Origin: Hyphomicrobium sp.
Lineage (GTDB): Bacteria > Pseudomonadota > Alphaproteobacteria > Rhizobiales > Hyphomicrobiaceae
DNA: 64,000 bases
Reading direction: 5' to 3'
Assembly (NCBI GenBank): GCA_016793445.1
Contig: JAEUME010000018.1
Location: 418,071-482,070, forward strand
This document shows, piece by piece, positions 1 to 8,189 of this stretch; positions within the stretch are counted from its first letter, which is position 1; each line of letters starts with the position of its first letter. Made by a program: the position numbers and the translations under genes. The notes beneath the pieces were generated by a model, which made no database searches, was not told the DNA's origin, and was given only the letters and a program-made list of their open reading frames with translations.

Positions 1-386
1 CTTTGGACTTTGGCAACGCCGTTGACCGGCGAAAGGTGGAACGTGGCGATGCGCGCAACCGGATTGGCGGTCGACAGGATATGGATCACCTTGACGTAAT
101 CGTCCGGCGTCATGGGGCTTTCGACGCTGACAGTCAACGGAACGAAGTTGCCGTTCTCGGCAAGTTCAGGGAGTTCCAAGGTCACCTTACCTTCGACCGG
201 CGTGGCACCTGCCGTAAGGGCCGTGTAAGCCTCTTGAAAGATCTTGCTGCGTTCCAGCGCCGGCGCAGACTCCTCCTGCGCCATGGCCAGCAACGGGCGC
301 AGCAAAGCGGCCGCTCCTCCCGCGATCAGCAGGCTTCTGCGGTTCAGGACGCTGATCGTTAAAAGCTCTTTGCCTTGTGCTGTCAT
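1..386 (-). CDS. soxY: Sulfur-oxidation carrier protein SoxY, 5' part only
   Basis: SoxY forms the periplasmic SoxYZ carrier that holds the thiosulfate sulfur on a C-terminal cysteine while the other Sox enzymes oxidise it. Translating the minus strand from the ATG at 386 gives 128 residues with no stop before the window edge. The protein opens with a Tat-type signal (twin arginine at residues 16-17, then a hydrophobic stretch). It continues into the SoxY immunoglobulin-like fold, including FVPLTVSVESPMTPDDYVK and a following IHI...TFHLSP strand pattern. The C-terminal GGCGG-type swinging arm would lie outside the window, so it cannot be checked. The gene diverges from the flavocytochrome c gene at 591, which fits a sox cluster. 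An alternative start at the GTG for residue 13 is possible but less likely. Confidence 0.85.
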   Translation of the reverse strand, partial: MTAQGKELLTISVLNRRSLLIAGGAAALLRPLLAMAQEESAPALERSKIFQEAYTALTAGATPVEGKVTLELPELAENGNFVPLTVSVESPMTPDDYVKVIHILSTANPVARIATFHLSPVNGVAKVQ

Positions 387-590
387 ACGAGACGTGTGCC
401 GTCGTGCGAGATGTGCGCCGCTGGCCCCGTTGGCCGCCAACTCGATAGATTTGGGTTATAGAACACAAGATTGCGCTGTCTCTAGTTACAAAGGATTCAT
501 TTCCTGACAAAATATGCGCCGCCAAGCTGCTCGTTGCTCGCGGCCGGGCCGCGACGCCAAAAAAACTGTTCAGGAAGCCGAGGTGGCACG
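387..590. promoter_or_regulatory. Divergent soxY / fccB intergenic region
   Basis: About 200 bp separate the two divergent sulfur-oxidation genes and must carry both promoters. A purine-rich ribosome-binding site (GAGGTGG, around 579-585) precedes the fccB ATG at 591. I could not identify a SoxR operator or a convincing -35/-10 pair by eye. Confidence 0.4.
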
Positions 591-1904
591 ATGAGCTTTA
601 ATCGCAGGCAATTCACCGCTGGCGCTGGCTTGATTGTACTTTCGGCTGGACTGCCGCGACCAGCGATCGCGCAGGCCGCGGCCAAGGTCGTCATCATCGG
701 CGGGGGACCGGGCGGCGCGACGGTCGCCAATCAGATCAAGTCGGCCGATCCGGCCATCGAAGTGACGCTGATCGAGCCCAAGGAAGCCTTCACGTCGTGT
801 TTCTATTCGAATCTGTTCATCGGCGGGTTCCGGTCGTTCGCCTCCATTACGCATACCTATGACGGGCTCGTGCGTCGCGGCATCCGTGTCGTGCATGATA
901 CCGCGACAGTCGTGGACACCGCAGGCAAGACCATCTCGCTGTCGAAGGGCGCGAAAGTTCCCTATGACCGGCTGGTGCTCGCACCCGGCATCGACATCAA
1001 GTACGACAGTATCCAACGCTACTCGAAGGAGGCGGCCGAGATCATGCCGCATGCCTGGCAGGCCGGACCGCAGACGGTCCTGCTGAAAGAGAAACTGCTG
1101 ACGATGAGCGATGGCGGCGTGGTGGTGATGGCGATTCCGGGCAACCCCTATCGCTGCCCGCCTGGACCCTATGAACGCGCCTGCATGATTGCGCATTTCC
1201 TCAAGACGCGAAAACCCAAGTCCAAGCTCATCTTGTTCGACGCCAAGACGACGTTCTCAAAGCAGCCCGTCTTCGAGGAAGCCTTTGCCGAGTATTATAA
1301 GGATATCATTGAGGTCAATCTCACCAACGAGATCGACGATTACGCCGTCGTCAAGGTCGATCCTTCAACGGGCGATGTCACGACCAAGTCCGGCCGGACC
1401 GAGCGCGCTGCGGTCGCCAATATCATTCCGGCGCAGAAGGCAGGCGGCATCGCCGCGATGGCTGGATGCACGGAAGGCGACTGGTGCGTGATCAACGCGG
1501 AGAATTTCTCCTCAGTGAAGGTCAAGGATGTGTATGTCGTGGGGGATGCCGCCATTGCAAGCGACATGCCCAAGTCAGCTTATGCCGCGGCAAGCCAAGG
1601 CACGGTGGTTGCCAGCGATATCGTCGCCGATTTGACGAGCAAGCCGCGCACTCCGGGCAAATACCGCAATACCTGCTGGTCGATGCTGGCGCCCGAGAAC
1701 AGCGCCAAGATCGGCGCCGACTACACAGCCGGAATAAAGGACGGCAAGCCGCATCTCGATCCCCACGACTCCTTCGTCTCCAAAGCCGGCGAGAGCGCGG
1801 AGTTGCGCCGCGAGACCTACAACGAAAGCGCGGCGTGGTACGAGAGTTTCACCAACACGCTGTTTGCCAAGGACGTGCAGGCCACCGCTGGCAAAGTCCA
1901 ATAG
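591..1904 (+). CDS. fccB: Flavocytochrome c sulfide dehydrogenase, flavoprotein subunit (FccB/SoxF)
   Basis: This FAD protein oxidises sulfide in the periplasm and passes electrons to a c-type cytochrome partner; in sox clusters it is called SoxF. The chosen start gives 437 residues with a Tat signal (arginines 5-6), a GGGPGG dinucleotide-binding motif at 37-42, and a cysteine at 70 in TSCFYSNLFIGG. That cysteine sits where family members attach FAD covalently. Two further cysteines lie in CPPGPYERAC, and another is in the C-terminal RNTCWS segment of the flavocytochrome c flavin-binding domain; family members form a redox disulfide there. An in-frame start at 534 would put 19 residues before the Tat signal, whereas 591 has a good ribosome-binding site. 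The cytochrome subunit is not visible in the window. Confidence 0.88.
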   Translation: MSFNRRQFTAGAGLIVLSAGLPRPAIAQAAAKVVIIGGGPGGATVANQIKSADPAIEVTLIEPKEAFTSCFYSNLFIGGFRSFASITHTYDGLVRRGIRVVHDTATVVDTAGKTISLSKGAKVPYDRLVLAPGIDIKYDSIQRYSKEAAEIMPHAWQAGPQTVLLKEKLLTMSDGGVVVMAIPGNPYRCPPGPYERACMIAHFLKTRKPKSKLILFDAKTTFSKQPVFEEAFAEYYKDIIEVNLTNEIDDYAVVKVDPSTGDVTTKSGRTERAAVANIIPAQKAGGIAAMAGCTEGDWCVINAENFSSVKVKDVYVVGDAAIASDMPKSAYAAASQGTVVASDIVADLTSKPRTPGKYRNTCWSMLAPENSAKIGADYTAGIKDGKPHLDPHDSFVSKAGESAELRRETYNESAAWYESFTNTLFAKDVQATAGKVQ

Positions 1905-1959
1905 TTAGGACCTTTCCCCGCCGGCGGGCCACGTAGTGCGCGCTTTCCAAGGATGGATC

Positions 1960-2946
1960 ATGGAGTATAAGGATTATTACAAGACCTTGGGTGTCGAGCG
2001 CGATGCGACCCAGGACGACATCAAGCGTGCATACCGCAAGCTCGCGCGCAAGTATCATCCTGATGTCAACAAGGACGCGGGTGCAGAGGCGAAGTTCAAA
2101 GAGGTCGGTGAAGCCAACGACGTTCTCTCCGATCCCGAAAAGCGCGCCGCGTACGATCAGCTCGGGAAGGACTGGAAAGCGGGACAGGAGTTCCGTCCTC
2201 CGCCGGGTTGGGATGCGGGCTTTGAATACGCGGGCGCCGCACCCGGCCAGGATGACGCCGGCGTCAGCGATTTCTTCGAAAGCCTCTTTGGACGTGCACG
2301 CCGTGCGGGGGGCATGGGGGGCGGATCGGGTGGCGCAAGGCAGAGCCAAGGCGCGACGCACGAGTTCCACGCGCGCGGTGAAGACCATCACGCCAAGGTC
2401 CTGATTGATCTGCGCGACAGCTTCTCTGGGGCATCGCGCCAGATCTCGCTGCGCGTACCCGAACTCGACGCCGAAGGACACGTGCGCTTGCGCGATCGCA
2501 CGCTGAATGTGCAAATCCCGAAGGGCGTCGTGGAAGGCCAGCACATTCGCCTCAAAGGTCAGGGTGGTCCCGGGCATGGCCGCCTGCCAGCCGGAGATCT
2601 TTATCTTGAAGTTCAATTCAAGCCTGACCCGCTCTATCGCGTGGACGGCAAGAATCTTTACGTCGAGCTTCCGGTTGCGCCCTGGGAGGCAGCGCTCGGC
2701 GCCAGCGTGAAAATGCCCACCCCTTCAAGCGACATCATGCTCAAGGTGCCGGCCGGTTCGGCGCCCGGACGCGAGTTGCGCATCAAGGGCCGTGGCATTC
2801 CAGCGTCCGATCCGGGTGATCTCTATGCGGTCCTCAAGATCGTCTTGCCTGCGGCCGGCGATGCCGGTGGCAAGGCGGCCTATGAGGCGTTCGCCAAGTC
2901 ATTTACGGACTTTAATCCGCGCGCAAAGTTTGGAGGTGTGTCGTGA
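1960..2946 (+). CDS. cbpA: DnaJ-class co-chaperone CbpA
   Basis: CbpA is a J-domain protein that stimulates the ATPase of DnaK and can bind curved DNA. The 328-residue product has an N-terminal J domain with the HPD motif at residues 33-35. A glycine/phenylalanine-type linker around residues 105-125 follows, then the two C-terminal beta domains. The DnaJ zinc finger is absent, which separates CbpA from true DnaJ. The ATG at 1960 has an AAGGA ribosome-binding site eight bases upstream; an upstream in-frame GTG at 1936 would add eight residues and is not needed. The stop codon overlaps the start of cbpM, so the two genes are translationally coupled and probably form an operon. No heat-shock promoter was recognised in the short upstream gap. 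Confidence 0.9.
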   Translation: MEYKDYYKTLGVERDATQDDIKRAYRKLARKYHPDVNKDAGAEAKFKEVGEANDVLSDPEKRAAYDQLGKDWKAGQEFRPPPGWDAGFEYAGAAPGQDDAGVSDFFESLFGRARRAGGMGGGSGGARQSQGATHEFHARGEDHHAKVLIDLRDSFSGASRQISLRVPELDAEGHVRLRDRTLNVQIPKGVVEGQHIRLKGQGGPGHGRLPAGDLYLEVQFKPDPLYRVDGKNLYVELPVAPWEAALGASVKMPTPSSDIMLKVPAGSAPGRELRIKGRGIPASDPGDLYAVLKIVLPAAGDAGGKAAYEAFAKSFTDFNPRAKFGGVS

Positions 2947-3299
2947 GCAAGGAGAGCGACATGCACGCCCTGCCATCGGAGATCGCCGAAATTGGCGGGG
3001 TGTGGACGATCGAGGAAATCTGTGTCGCCTGTCAGGTCGAGCAGGGTTGGGTCGCGGGTCTCGTTTCGCACGGCGTCATCGAACCGTTGGAGGGTGGCAA
3101 GCTTGGGGTAGCGCGGTATGCTGCCGCCAGCGTCATGCGGGTTGCCAAGGCTAAGCGGCTGGAGCGCGACTTGAGCCTCAACACGCCCGGCGTGGCGCTC
3201 GCGCTCGACCTTCTTGACGAAATCGAACGGCTGCGGGCCAAGCTGCGAACGCTGCCCGGTCTCTCTTCGCCATCCGATCAATCGGGTTCCGCTGAGTGA
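2943..3299 (+). CDS. cbpM: Chaperone modulator CbpM
   Basis: CbpM is a small MerR-like winged-helix protein that binds the J domain of CbpA and blocks its co-chaperone and DNA-binding activity. The 118-residue product carries the family pattern: an N-terminal helix-turn-helix-like stretch (WTIEEICVACQVEQGW) and a C-terminal helix ending in ERLRAKL. It starts with GTG, and the GTGA overlap with the cbpA stop supports co-translation and roughly matched amounts of the two proteins. A start at the ATG for residue 7 would shorten it slightly and lose the overlap. Function rests on family resemblance and on the adjacency to cbpA. Confidence 0.82.
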   Translation: MSKESDMHALPSEIAEIGGVWTIEEICVACQVEQGWVAGLVSHGVIEPLEGGKLGVARYAAASVMRVAKAKRLERDLSLNTPGVALALDLLDEIERLRAKLRTLPGLSSPSDQSGSAE

Positions 3300-3399
3300 C
3301 CGAGCCGGGAGCGCTTTGGCGCATCGAAGAAACGTGATTAGATGAAGTTGGAACGGACTGCCGTTTCCGTGCGGCGGCGAAAAGGGTGGGAGAATTAAA

Positions 3400-3432
3400 T
3401 TGACCTATACGTCAACTTGACGTATAGGTCAA
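3400..3432. promoter_or_regulatory. Perfect 33-bp palindrome, candidate operator of the fad operon
   Basis: Two 16-bp arms are exact reverse complements around a single central C. Each arm is itself a dyad of the form TTGAC-N6-GTCAA, so the site could hold two dimers side by side. It lies 106 bp upstream of fadE in an otherwise featureless leader. A 16-bp site of this layout resembles LiuR-type MerR operators and some TetR operators of fatty-acid genes. No copy was found in front of fadD or the MerR gene at 11071. Confidence 0.75.
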
Positions 3433-3538
3433 CGTGGTGCTGTGCGCGTCGCGCGTACGGTGGCGGCTTTCGTCCGAAAGCCGGTTTCAACTTGGGCTGG
3501 CTAACGTCGATACTTGAGCCGATTGTGGGAGGCGCACG

Positions 3539-6043
3539 ATGGCAGCGGTCGTCTTTTTGTTGATTTCGCTAGGGATTTTTCTCGGTCTTGGCATGCGGCG
3601 GGCCCCGATGTGGCTATGGGCCGTGGCCGCGGCAGGACTGGCGTTTCTTTGGCAATCGGGCCTGCTCTACGGGGATCTTCAATGGCCAGCGCCGGGCATC
3701 CTAGGTTTCCTAGCATGGCTGCCGGCCATCGTTCTTGGTCTCCTCAGCGTGCCGGCCATCCGGCGTTCCGCTGTTGTTGAGCCAGCCTACGGCATGGTTC
3801 GTGGCATCCTGCCCAAGGTTTCCGATACCGAGGCGCAAGCACTGGAGGCCGGAACGGTCGGCTTCGATGCTGAGCTGTTCTCCGGCACGCCGGATTGGAA
3901 CAAGCTGCAAGCCGTTCCGGCCATACAACTGTCGCCCGAAGAGCAGGCCTTCTTGGATGGACCCACCCAAGAGCTGTGCGGGATGATCAACGATTGGCAG
4001 GTCCGCCATACCAATCGGGATATTCCAGAGGCTATCTGGGACTTCGTCAAGACGAACGGCTTTCTCGGCATGCTCATTTCCAAGGAGCACGGCGGGCTGG
4101 GGTTCTCCGCACAGGCGCAGTCCTTGGTGCTCGGCAAGATCGCCTCGCGCTCGCCCGACGTCGTCACCATCGTCATGGTGCCGAACTCCCTGGGCCCAGG
4201 AGAGCTCATCGAGAAGTATGGGACCGACGCGCAGAAGCACCATTTCCTGCCGCGTCTTGCCAAGGGACTCGAGGTGCCATGCTTCTCGCTCACGGGCCCG
4301 ACGTCGGGCTCGGACGCGGCCACCATGCGCGACATCGGTTACGTCACCAAAGGCAGCTACGGCGGCAAGGAGGTGCTCGGCATCCGCCTGTCCTGGGACA
4401 AGCGCTACATCACGCTCGGCCCCAAGGCGACGCTCGTCGGTCTGGCCTTCCGGCTGTTTGATCCTGAGAACCTGCTCGGCAAAGGCGAGGACGTCGGCAT
4501 CACGCTGGCGTTGATCCCGGCCGATCATCCCGGCGTCAACATCGGCCGCCGCCATCTGCCTTCGGGCGCGGCATTCCCCAACGGCCCCAACTGGGGCAAG
4601 GACGTCTTCATTCCCATCGACTGGATCATTGGTGGGGAGAAGATGGCGGGCGCAGGCTGGCGCATGTTGATGGAATGCCTCTCTGCGGGCCGGGCGATCT
4701 CGCTGCCGTCGTCGGCGACCTCGGGAGCCAAGATGATGCTGCGGGTCACGAGTGCTTACGCACGCATCCGCAAGCAGTTCGGCCTGCCCGTGTCGCGCAT
4801 GGAAGGCGTCGAGGAACCGCTGGTGCGGATCATCGAGACCGCCTACGTCAACGAGGCGGCTCGCGCCATGACGGCCGCAATGGTCTCGCGCGGTGAGAAA
4901 CCTTCCGTCATCTCGGCGCTGATGAAATACCAGACGACAGAGAAGCTGCGCCGCGCCGTCAATGATGCCATGGACATTCACGGTGGACGCGCCATTTGCG
5001 ATGGTCCTTCGAATTATCTCCAGTCCGCCTATCAGATGGTGCCCGTCGGCATCACGGTGGAGGGCGCGAATATTCTCACGCGCACGCTCATCACATTTGC
5101 ACAAGGCGCCCTGCGCTCGCACCCTTATCTCTATAAGGAAGTGCAATCTGCCCAGGACACAGACAAGAAGCGGGGCCTCGACACATTCTACGATGCGCTG
5201 AGCGCACATGTCTCGTTCTCGCTGTCGAACGCAACCGGCGCATTCTTTCATAATCTGACGGGCGGTGCGCTGGCGTCGAGCCCAGACAATGTTCAGCTCA
5301 TGTCGCAATGGTATCGCCAATTGGCGCGCGCCTCGCGGTCCTTTGCGTTCGTCGCGGATTTGACCGTGGCTCTGCTCGGCGGGGGATTGAAGACCAGGCA
5401 GAAGATCACCGGACGCATGGCAGATGCGCTCTCGGAACTCTACATGCTGTCTTGCGTGCTGAAGCGTTACGAGGACGATGGCCGCCCGCAGGGCGACGAC
5501 GCCATCGTTGAGCTTGCAGCGCGCAATGGCCTGCACCGCTTCCAGGAGGCAATGGCCGGCGTCATCGACAACTTCCCTGTGACGGCCGCGCGCCCGCTGA
5601 TGCGCGCCGCCGTCTTCCCGCTGGGCAAGCGGTATCGCCCAGCGCCCGACACGCTCGCGCGCAAAGTCGCCCGGCATGTGCTGGAGCCTGGTGAAGCGCG
5701 CGACCGGCTGACCCGCCACATCTTCGTTTCCAAGAATGTCAACGATCCCACGGGACTATTGGAAGTGACGCTGGAAAAGGTGATCGCCGCGGAGCCTGCC
5801 GAGAAAAAACTCGAAAAGGCGATCCGCGACGGCATAGTCCGGCGCTATCACGGCATCGATTGGTTCGCGGATGCGGCCCAGAAAGGCGTGATCAGCGAGG
5901 CCGAGGCCGCCCAGCTCAAGGAAGTGGAAGGGCTCGTTGCACGTGTCATCGCGGTCGATCACTTCGATCCAGCCGAGCTGAAACCGAATTACGCCGGCCT
6001 GGGTCATAACGCGCGCGCGGCCAACACGCTGGCGGCGGAATAG
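3539..6043 (+). CDS. fadE: Long-chain acyl-CoA dehydrogenase FadE
   Basis: FadE catalyses the first step of beta-oxidation, making trans-2-enoyl-CoA and reducing FAD. The 834-residue product is close to the 814 residues of the enterobacterial FadE. It begins with hydrophobic segments (about residues 1-18, 20-40 and 48-75) that should anchor it to the inner membrane. The acyl-CoA dehydrogenase core follows, with LTGPTSGSDAATMRD, the RKQFG segment, and the FadE-typical TVEGANILTRTLI and a trailing HPYL. A GGGAGG ribosome-binding site lies just before the ATG. It is the first gene of fadE-fadJ-fadI and sits 106 bp downstream of the palindromic site at 3400, so repression relieved by acyl-CoA is a reasonable guess. 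Confidence 0.93.
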   Translation: MAAVVFLLISLGIFLGLGMRRAPMWLWAVAAAGLAFLWQSGLLYGDLQWPAPGILGFLAWLPAIVLGLLSVPAIRRSAVVEPAYGMVRGILPKVSDTEAQALEAGTVGFDAELFSGTPDWNKLQAVPAIQLSPEEQAFLDGPTQELCGMINDWQVRHTNRDIPEAIWDFVKTNGFLGMLISKEHGGLGFSAQAQSLVLGKIASRSPDVVTIVMVPNSLGPGELIEKYGTDAQKHHFLPRLAKGLEVPCFSLTGPTSGSDAATMRDIGYVTKGSYGGKEVLGIRLSWDKRYITLGPKATLVGLAFRLFDPENLLGKGEDVGITLALIPADHPGVNIGRRHLPSGAAFPNGPNWGKDVFIPIDWIIGGEKMAGAGWRMLMECLSAGRAISLPSSATSGAKMMLRVTSAYARIRKQFGLPVSRMEGVEEPLVRIIETAYVNEAARAMTAAMVSRGEKPSVISALMKYQTTEKLRRAVNDAMDIHGGRAICDGPSNYLQSAYQMVPVGITVEGANILTRTLITFAQGALRSHPYLYKEVQSAQDTDKKRGLDTFYDALSAHVSFSLSNATGAFFHNLTGGALASSPDNVQLMSQWYRQLARASRSFAFVADLTVALLGGGLKTRQKITGRMADALSELYMLSCVLKRYEDDGRPQGDDAIVELAARNGLHRFQEAMAGVIDNFPVTAARPLMRAAVFPLGKRYRPAPDTLARKVARHVLEPGEARDRLTRHIFVSKNVNDPTGLLEVTLEKVIAAEPAEKKLEKAIRDGIVRRYHGIDWFADAAQKGVISEAEAAQLKEVEGLVARVIAVDHFDPAELKPNYAGLGHNARAANTLAAE

Positions 6044-6107
6044 CAAAAGCGCGCGGCGCAGAACCAGAAGACCAATAACCTGAAGAACTCAAGACTCCGA
6101 GGCTGGT

Positions 6108-8108
6108 ATGGCTGACATGACATCGGAACTGAAAGACTGGCGCTTTTCGGTGGATGGGGAAGGCATCGCGTGGGCGATTTTCGACCGTGAGGGCGAAAGC
6201 GCCAATTCGCTCGGCCGCCGTCCAATCGAGGAACTCGCGGCCATCGTCGAGCGCGTCGAGGCGGATGCGCGCGCGGGTCGCGTCAACGGCCTGGTTATCA
6301 TGTCGGGCAAGGAAAAAAGCTTTATCGTCGGCGCGGACATCCGCGAGTTTGAGAGCTTTGAGACCGAAGCGCAGGTCATCGAAAGCCTCAAGCCCGTCAA
6401 TGCCATGCTGGATCGCATCGAGCGCCTGCCGGTGCCTGTGGTTGCCGCGATCCATGGGGTGTGCGTCGGCGGTGGACTGGAACTGATCCTCGCATGCCAC
6501 TACCGCATCGCTACCCGGGACGATGCAACCCGTGTCGGTTTCCCCGAGGTCAAACTCGGCATATTCCCCGGCTTCAACGGCACCGCGCGCTCCATCAAGC
6601 AGGTTGGCCCCATTGCGGCCATGCAGAACATGCTGACGGGCGCGATGATCCGCGCCTCGACCGCCAAAGCGCTCGGATTTCTCGACCAGCTCGTCAATTC
6701 GCCCGGCGAATTGCATTGGGCGGCGCGCAAGGCCGTTCTTCAAAAGCGCAAGTCGCAGCCTGCAGGCTTCACCAAGGTGCTGATGACAAAGCAACCCGCG
6801 CGCGGGCTGCTTGCCAAGAAAATGCGTGAGGAAACCACCAAGAAGGCGCGCGAGGATCATTACCCCGCACCGTTCCGGCTCATCGATCTGTTCGAGAAGC
6901 ACGGCGGCAATCTCGACACCATGAAGGTGGAGGAGACCAAGGCTTTCGCGCCGCTGATGGTATCGGAAACCTCGCGCAACCTGCGCCGCGTATTCCGCCT
7001 GACCGAACTGCTGAAGAACCAGGCGCCGAAGAAAATGACGTGGAAGCCGCAGCGCGTGCACGTCATCGGAGCAGGCACCATGGGCGCGGACATCGCGGGC
7101 GTATGCGTCGCCGCCGGCATGGAGGTGACGCTGCAGGATATTTCAGCCGAGCAGCTTGAAAAGGGCATCAAGGCCCAGGGACGTCTCTTCGCCAAGAAAT
7201 TCAAGACCAAGGCCCAGAAGGATGCCGCCAAGACGCGCTTCATCGCCGACCCGGAAGGCAAGGGGATTGCGCGTGCCGACGTCATCATCGAGGCAATCGT
7301 CGAGAAACTCGACATCAAGCAGAAGCTGTTTGCCGACCTCGAGACGAAGGTGAAGCCGGGTGCGGTGCTGGCCACCAACACCTCATCGCTGAAGCTTGCC
7401 GACATCGCAGCGCCCATGAAGGACCCGGGCCGGCTCATTGGCCTGCACTTCTTCTCGCCTGTCCCGCAGATGCCTCTTGTCGAGGTCGTTCAGGGCGAGG
7501 CCACGCGCGAAGAGGAAGTCAAGAAAGGCGCTGCCTTCGTCGTTGCCATCGGCAAGTTTCCTCTGATCACCAAGGACGTGCCGGGTTTTCTCGTCAACAA
7601 GGTGCTGACGCCCTACATGTTCGCCGCCTTCGAGCGACTGGAGAAGGGCGAGGATAAGGAGAAAATCGACGAGGCCGTCCGCACCTTCGGCATGCCCATG
7701 GGGCCCATCGAGCTTGCCGATAGCGTCGGTCTCGACGTCTGCCTGCACGTCGCCAAGATCCTGGGCGGCGGCGGCACGGAAGGCTCGCGTCTGGAACGGC
7801 TGGTGTCCTCCGGCAGGCTTGGCAAGAAGACGGGGGAGGGCTTTTACGTCTGGAAGGACGGCAAGCCTGTCAGAGGCGAAGTCAAGTGGTCGAAAGCCGA
7901 GCTTGAAAAACTCGGCCGCGAACTCGTGGAGCCCATCGTGACGGAGGCGCAAAAGGCTCTCGACGAGGACGTCGTGGCGAGCGCCGATCTGGTCGATGCC
8001 GGCATGATCTTCGGGACCGGGTTTGCGCCCTTCCGCGGCGGGCCTTTGCACTACAAGGCAACCCAGGATAAATCGGCGCCGCCTAAGCAATCAGCAGCAG
8101 CAGAATGA
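6108..8108 (+). CDS. fadJ: Bifunctional enoyl-CoA hydratase / 3-hydroxyacyl-CoA dehydrogenase (FadJ/FadB-like)
   Basis: This 666-residue protein covers the second and third steps of beta-oxidation. The N-terminal third is a crotonase fold with AAIHGVCVGGGLELILACH and PEVKLGIFPG, which place the two catalytic glutamates. From about residue 320 follows an NAD-binding Rossmann domain (VIGAGTMGADIAG) and the dehydrogenase part with the catalytic-histidine segment LIGLHFFSPVPQMPLVEVV. It is shorter than the roughly 715-residue E. coli FadB and FadJ, as is common in alphaproteobacteria. A CGAGG site lies a few bases before the ATG. The next gene encodes the partner thiolase 81 bp downstream, so an alpha/beta multienzyme complex is likely. 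The choice between FadB and FadJ naming is not settled. Confidence 0.9.
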   Translation: MADMTSELKDWRFSVDGEGIAWAIFDREGESANSLGRRPIEELAAIVERVEADARAGRVNGLVIMSGKEKSFIVGADIREFESFETEAQVIESLKPVNAMLDRIERLPVPVVAAIHGVCVGGGLELILACHYRIATRDDATRVGFPEVKLGIFPGFNGTARSIKQVGPIAAMQNMLTGAMIRASTAKALGFLDQLVNSPGELHWAARKAVLQKRKSQPAGFTKVLMTKQPARGLLAKKMREETTKKAREDHYPAPFRLIDLFEKHGGNLDTMKVEETKAFAPLMVSETSRNLRRVFRLTELLKNQAPKKMTWKPQRVHVIGAGTMGADIAGVCVAAGMEVTLQDISAEQLEKGIKAQGRLFAKKFKTKAQKDAAKTRFIADPEGKGIARADVIIEAIVEKLDIKQKLFADLETKVKPGAVLATNTSSLKLADIAAPMKDPGRLIGLHFFSPVPQMPLVEVVQGEATREEEVKKGAAFVVAIGKFPLITKDVPGFLVNKVLTPYMFAAFERLEKGEDKEKIDEAVRTFGMPMGPIELADSVGLDVCLHVAKILGGGGTEGSRLERLVSSGRLGKKTGEGFYVWKDGKPVRGEVKWSKAELEKLGRELVEPIVTEAQKALDEDVVASADLVDAGMIFGTGFAPFRGGPLHYKATQDKSAPPKQSAAAE

Positions 8109-8189
8109 CGGGAAACAGTTTCCCGGCGCGTGGAATGATCTGACGCGAACCCGGCACGCGGCGTTCGGCATGGACTTGGAGAAACGTGA

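Noticed and set aside
3..362. Plus-strand frame at the left edge
   Set aside because: It is antisense to soxY, whose Tat signal and SoxY fold are clear on the minus strand.
3710..5719. Long open frame on the minus strand opposite fadE
   Set aside because: The fadE frame has a full acyl-CoA dehydrogenase; the antisense translation is arginine-rich with no domain.
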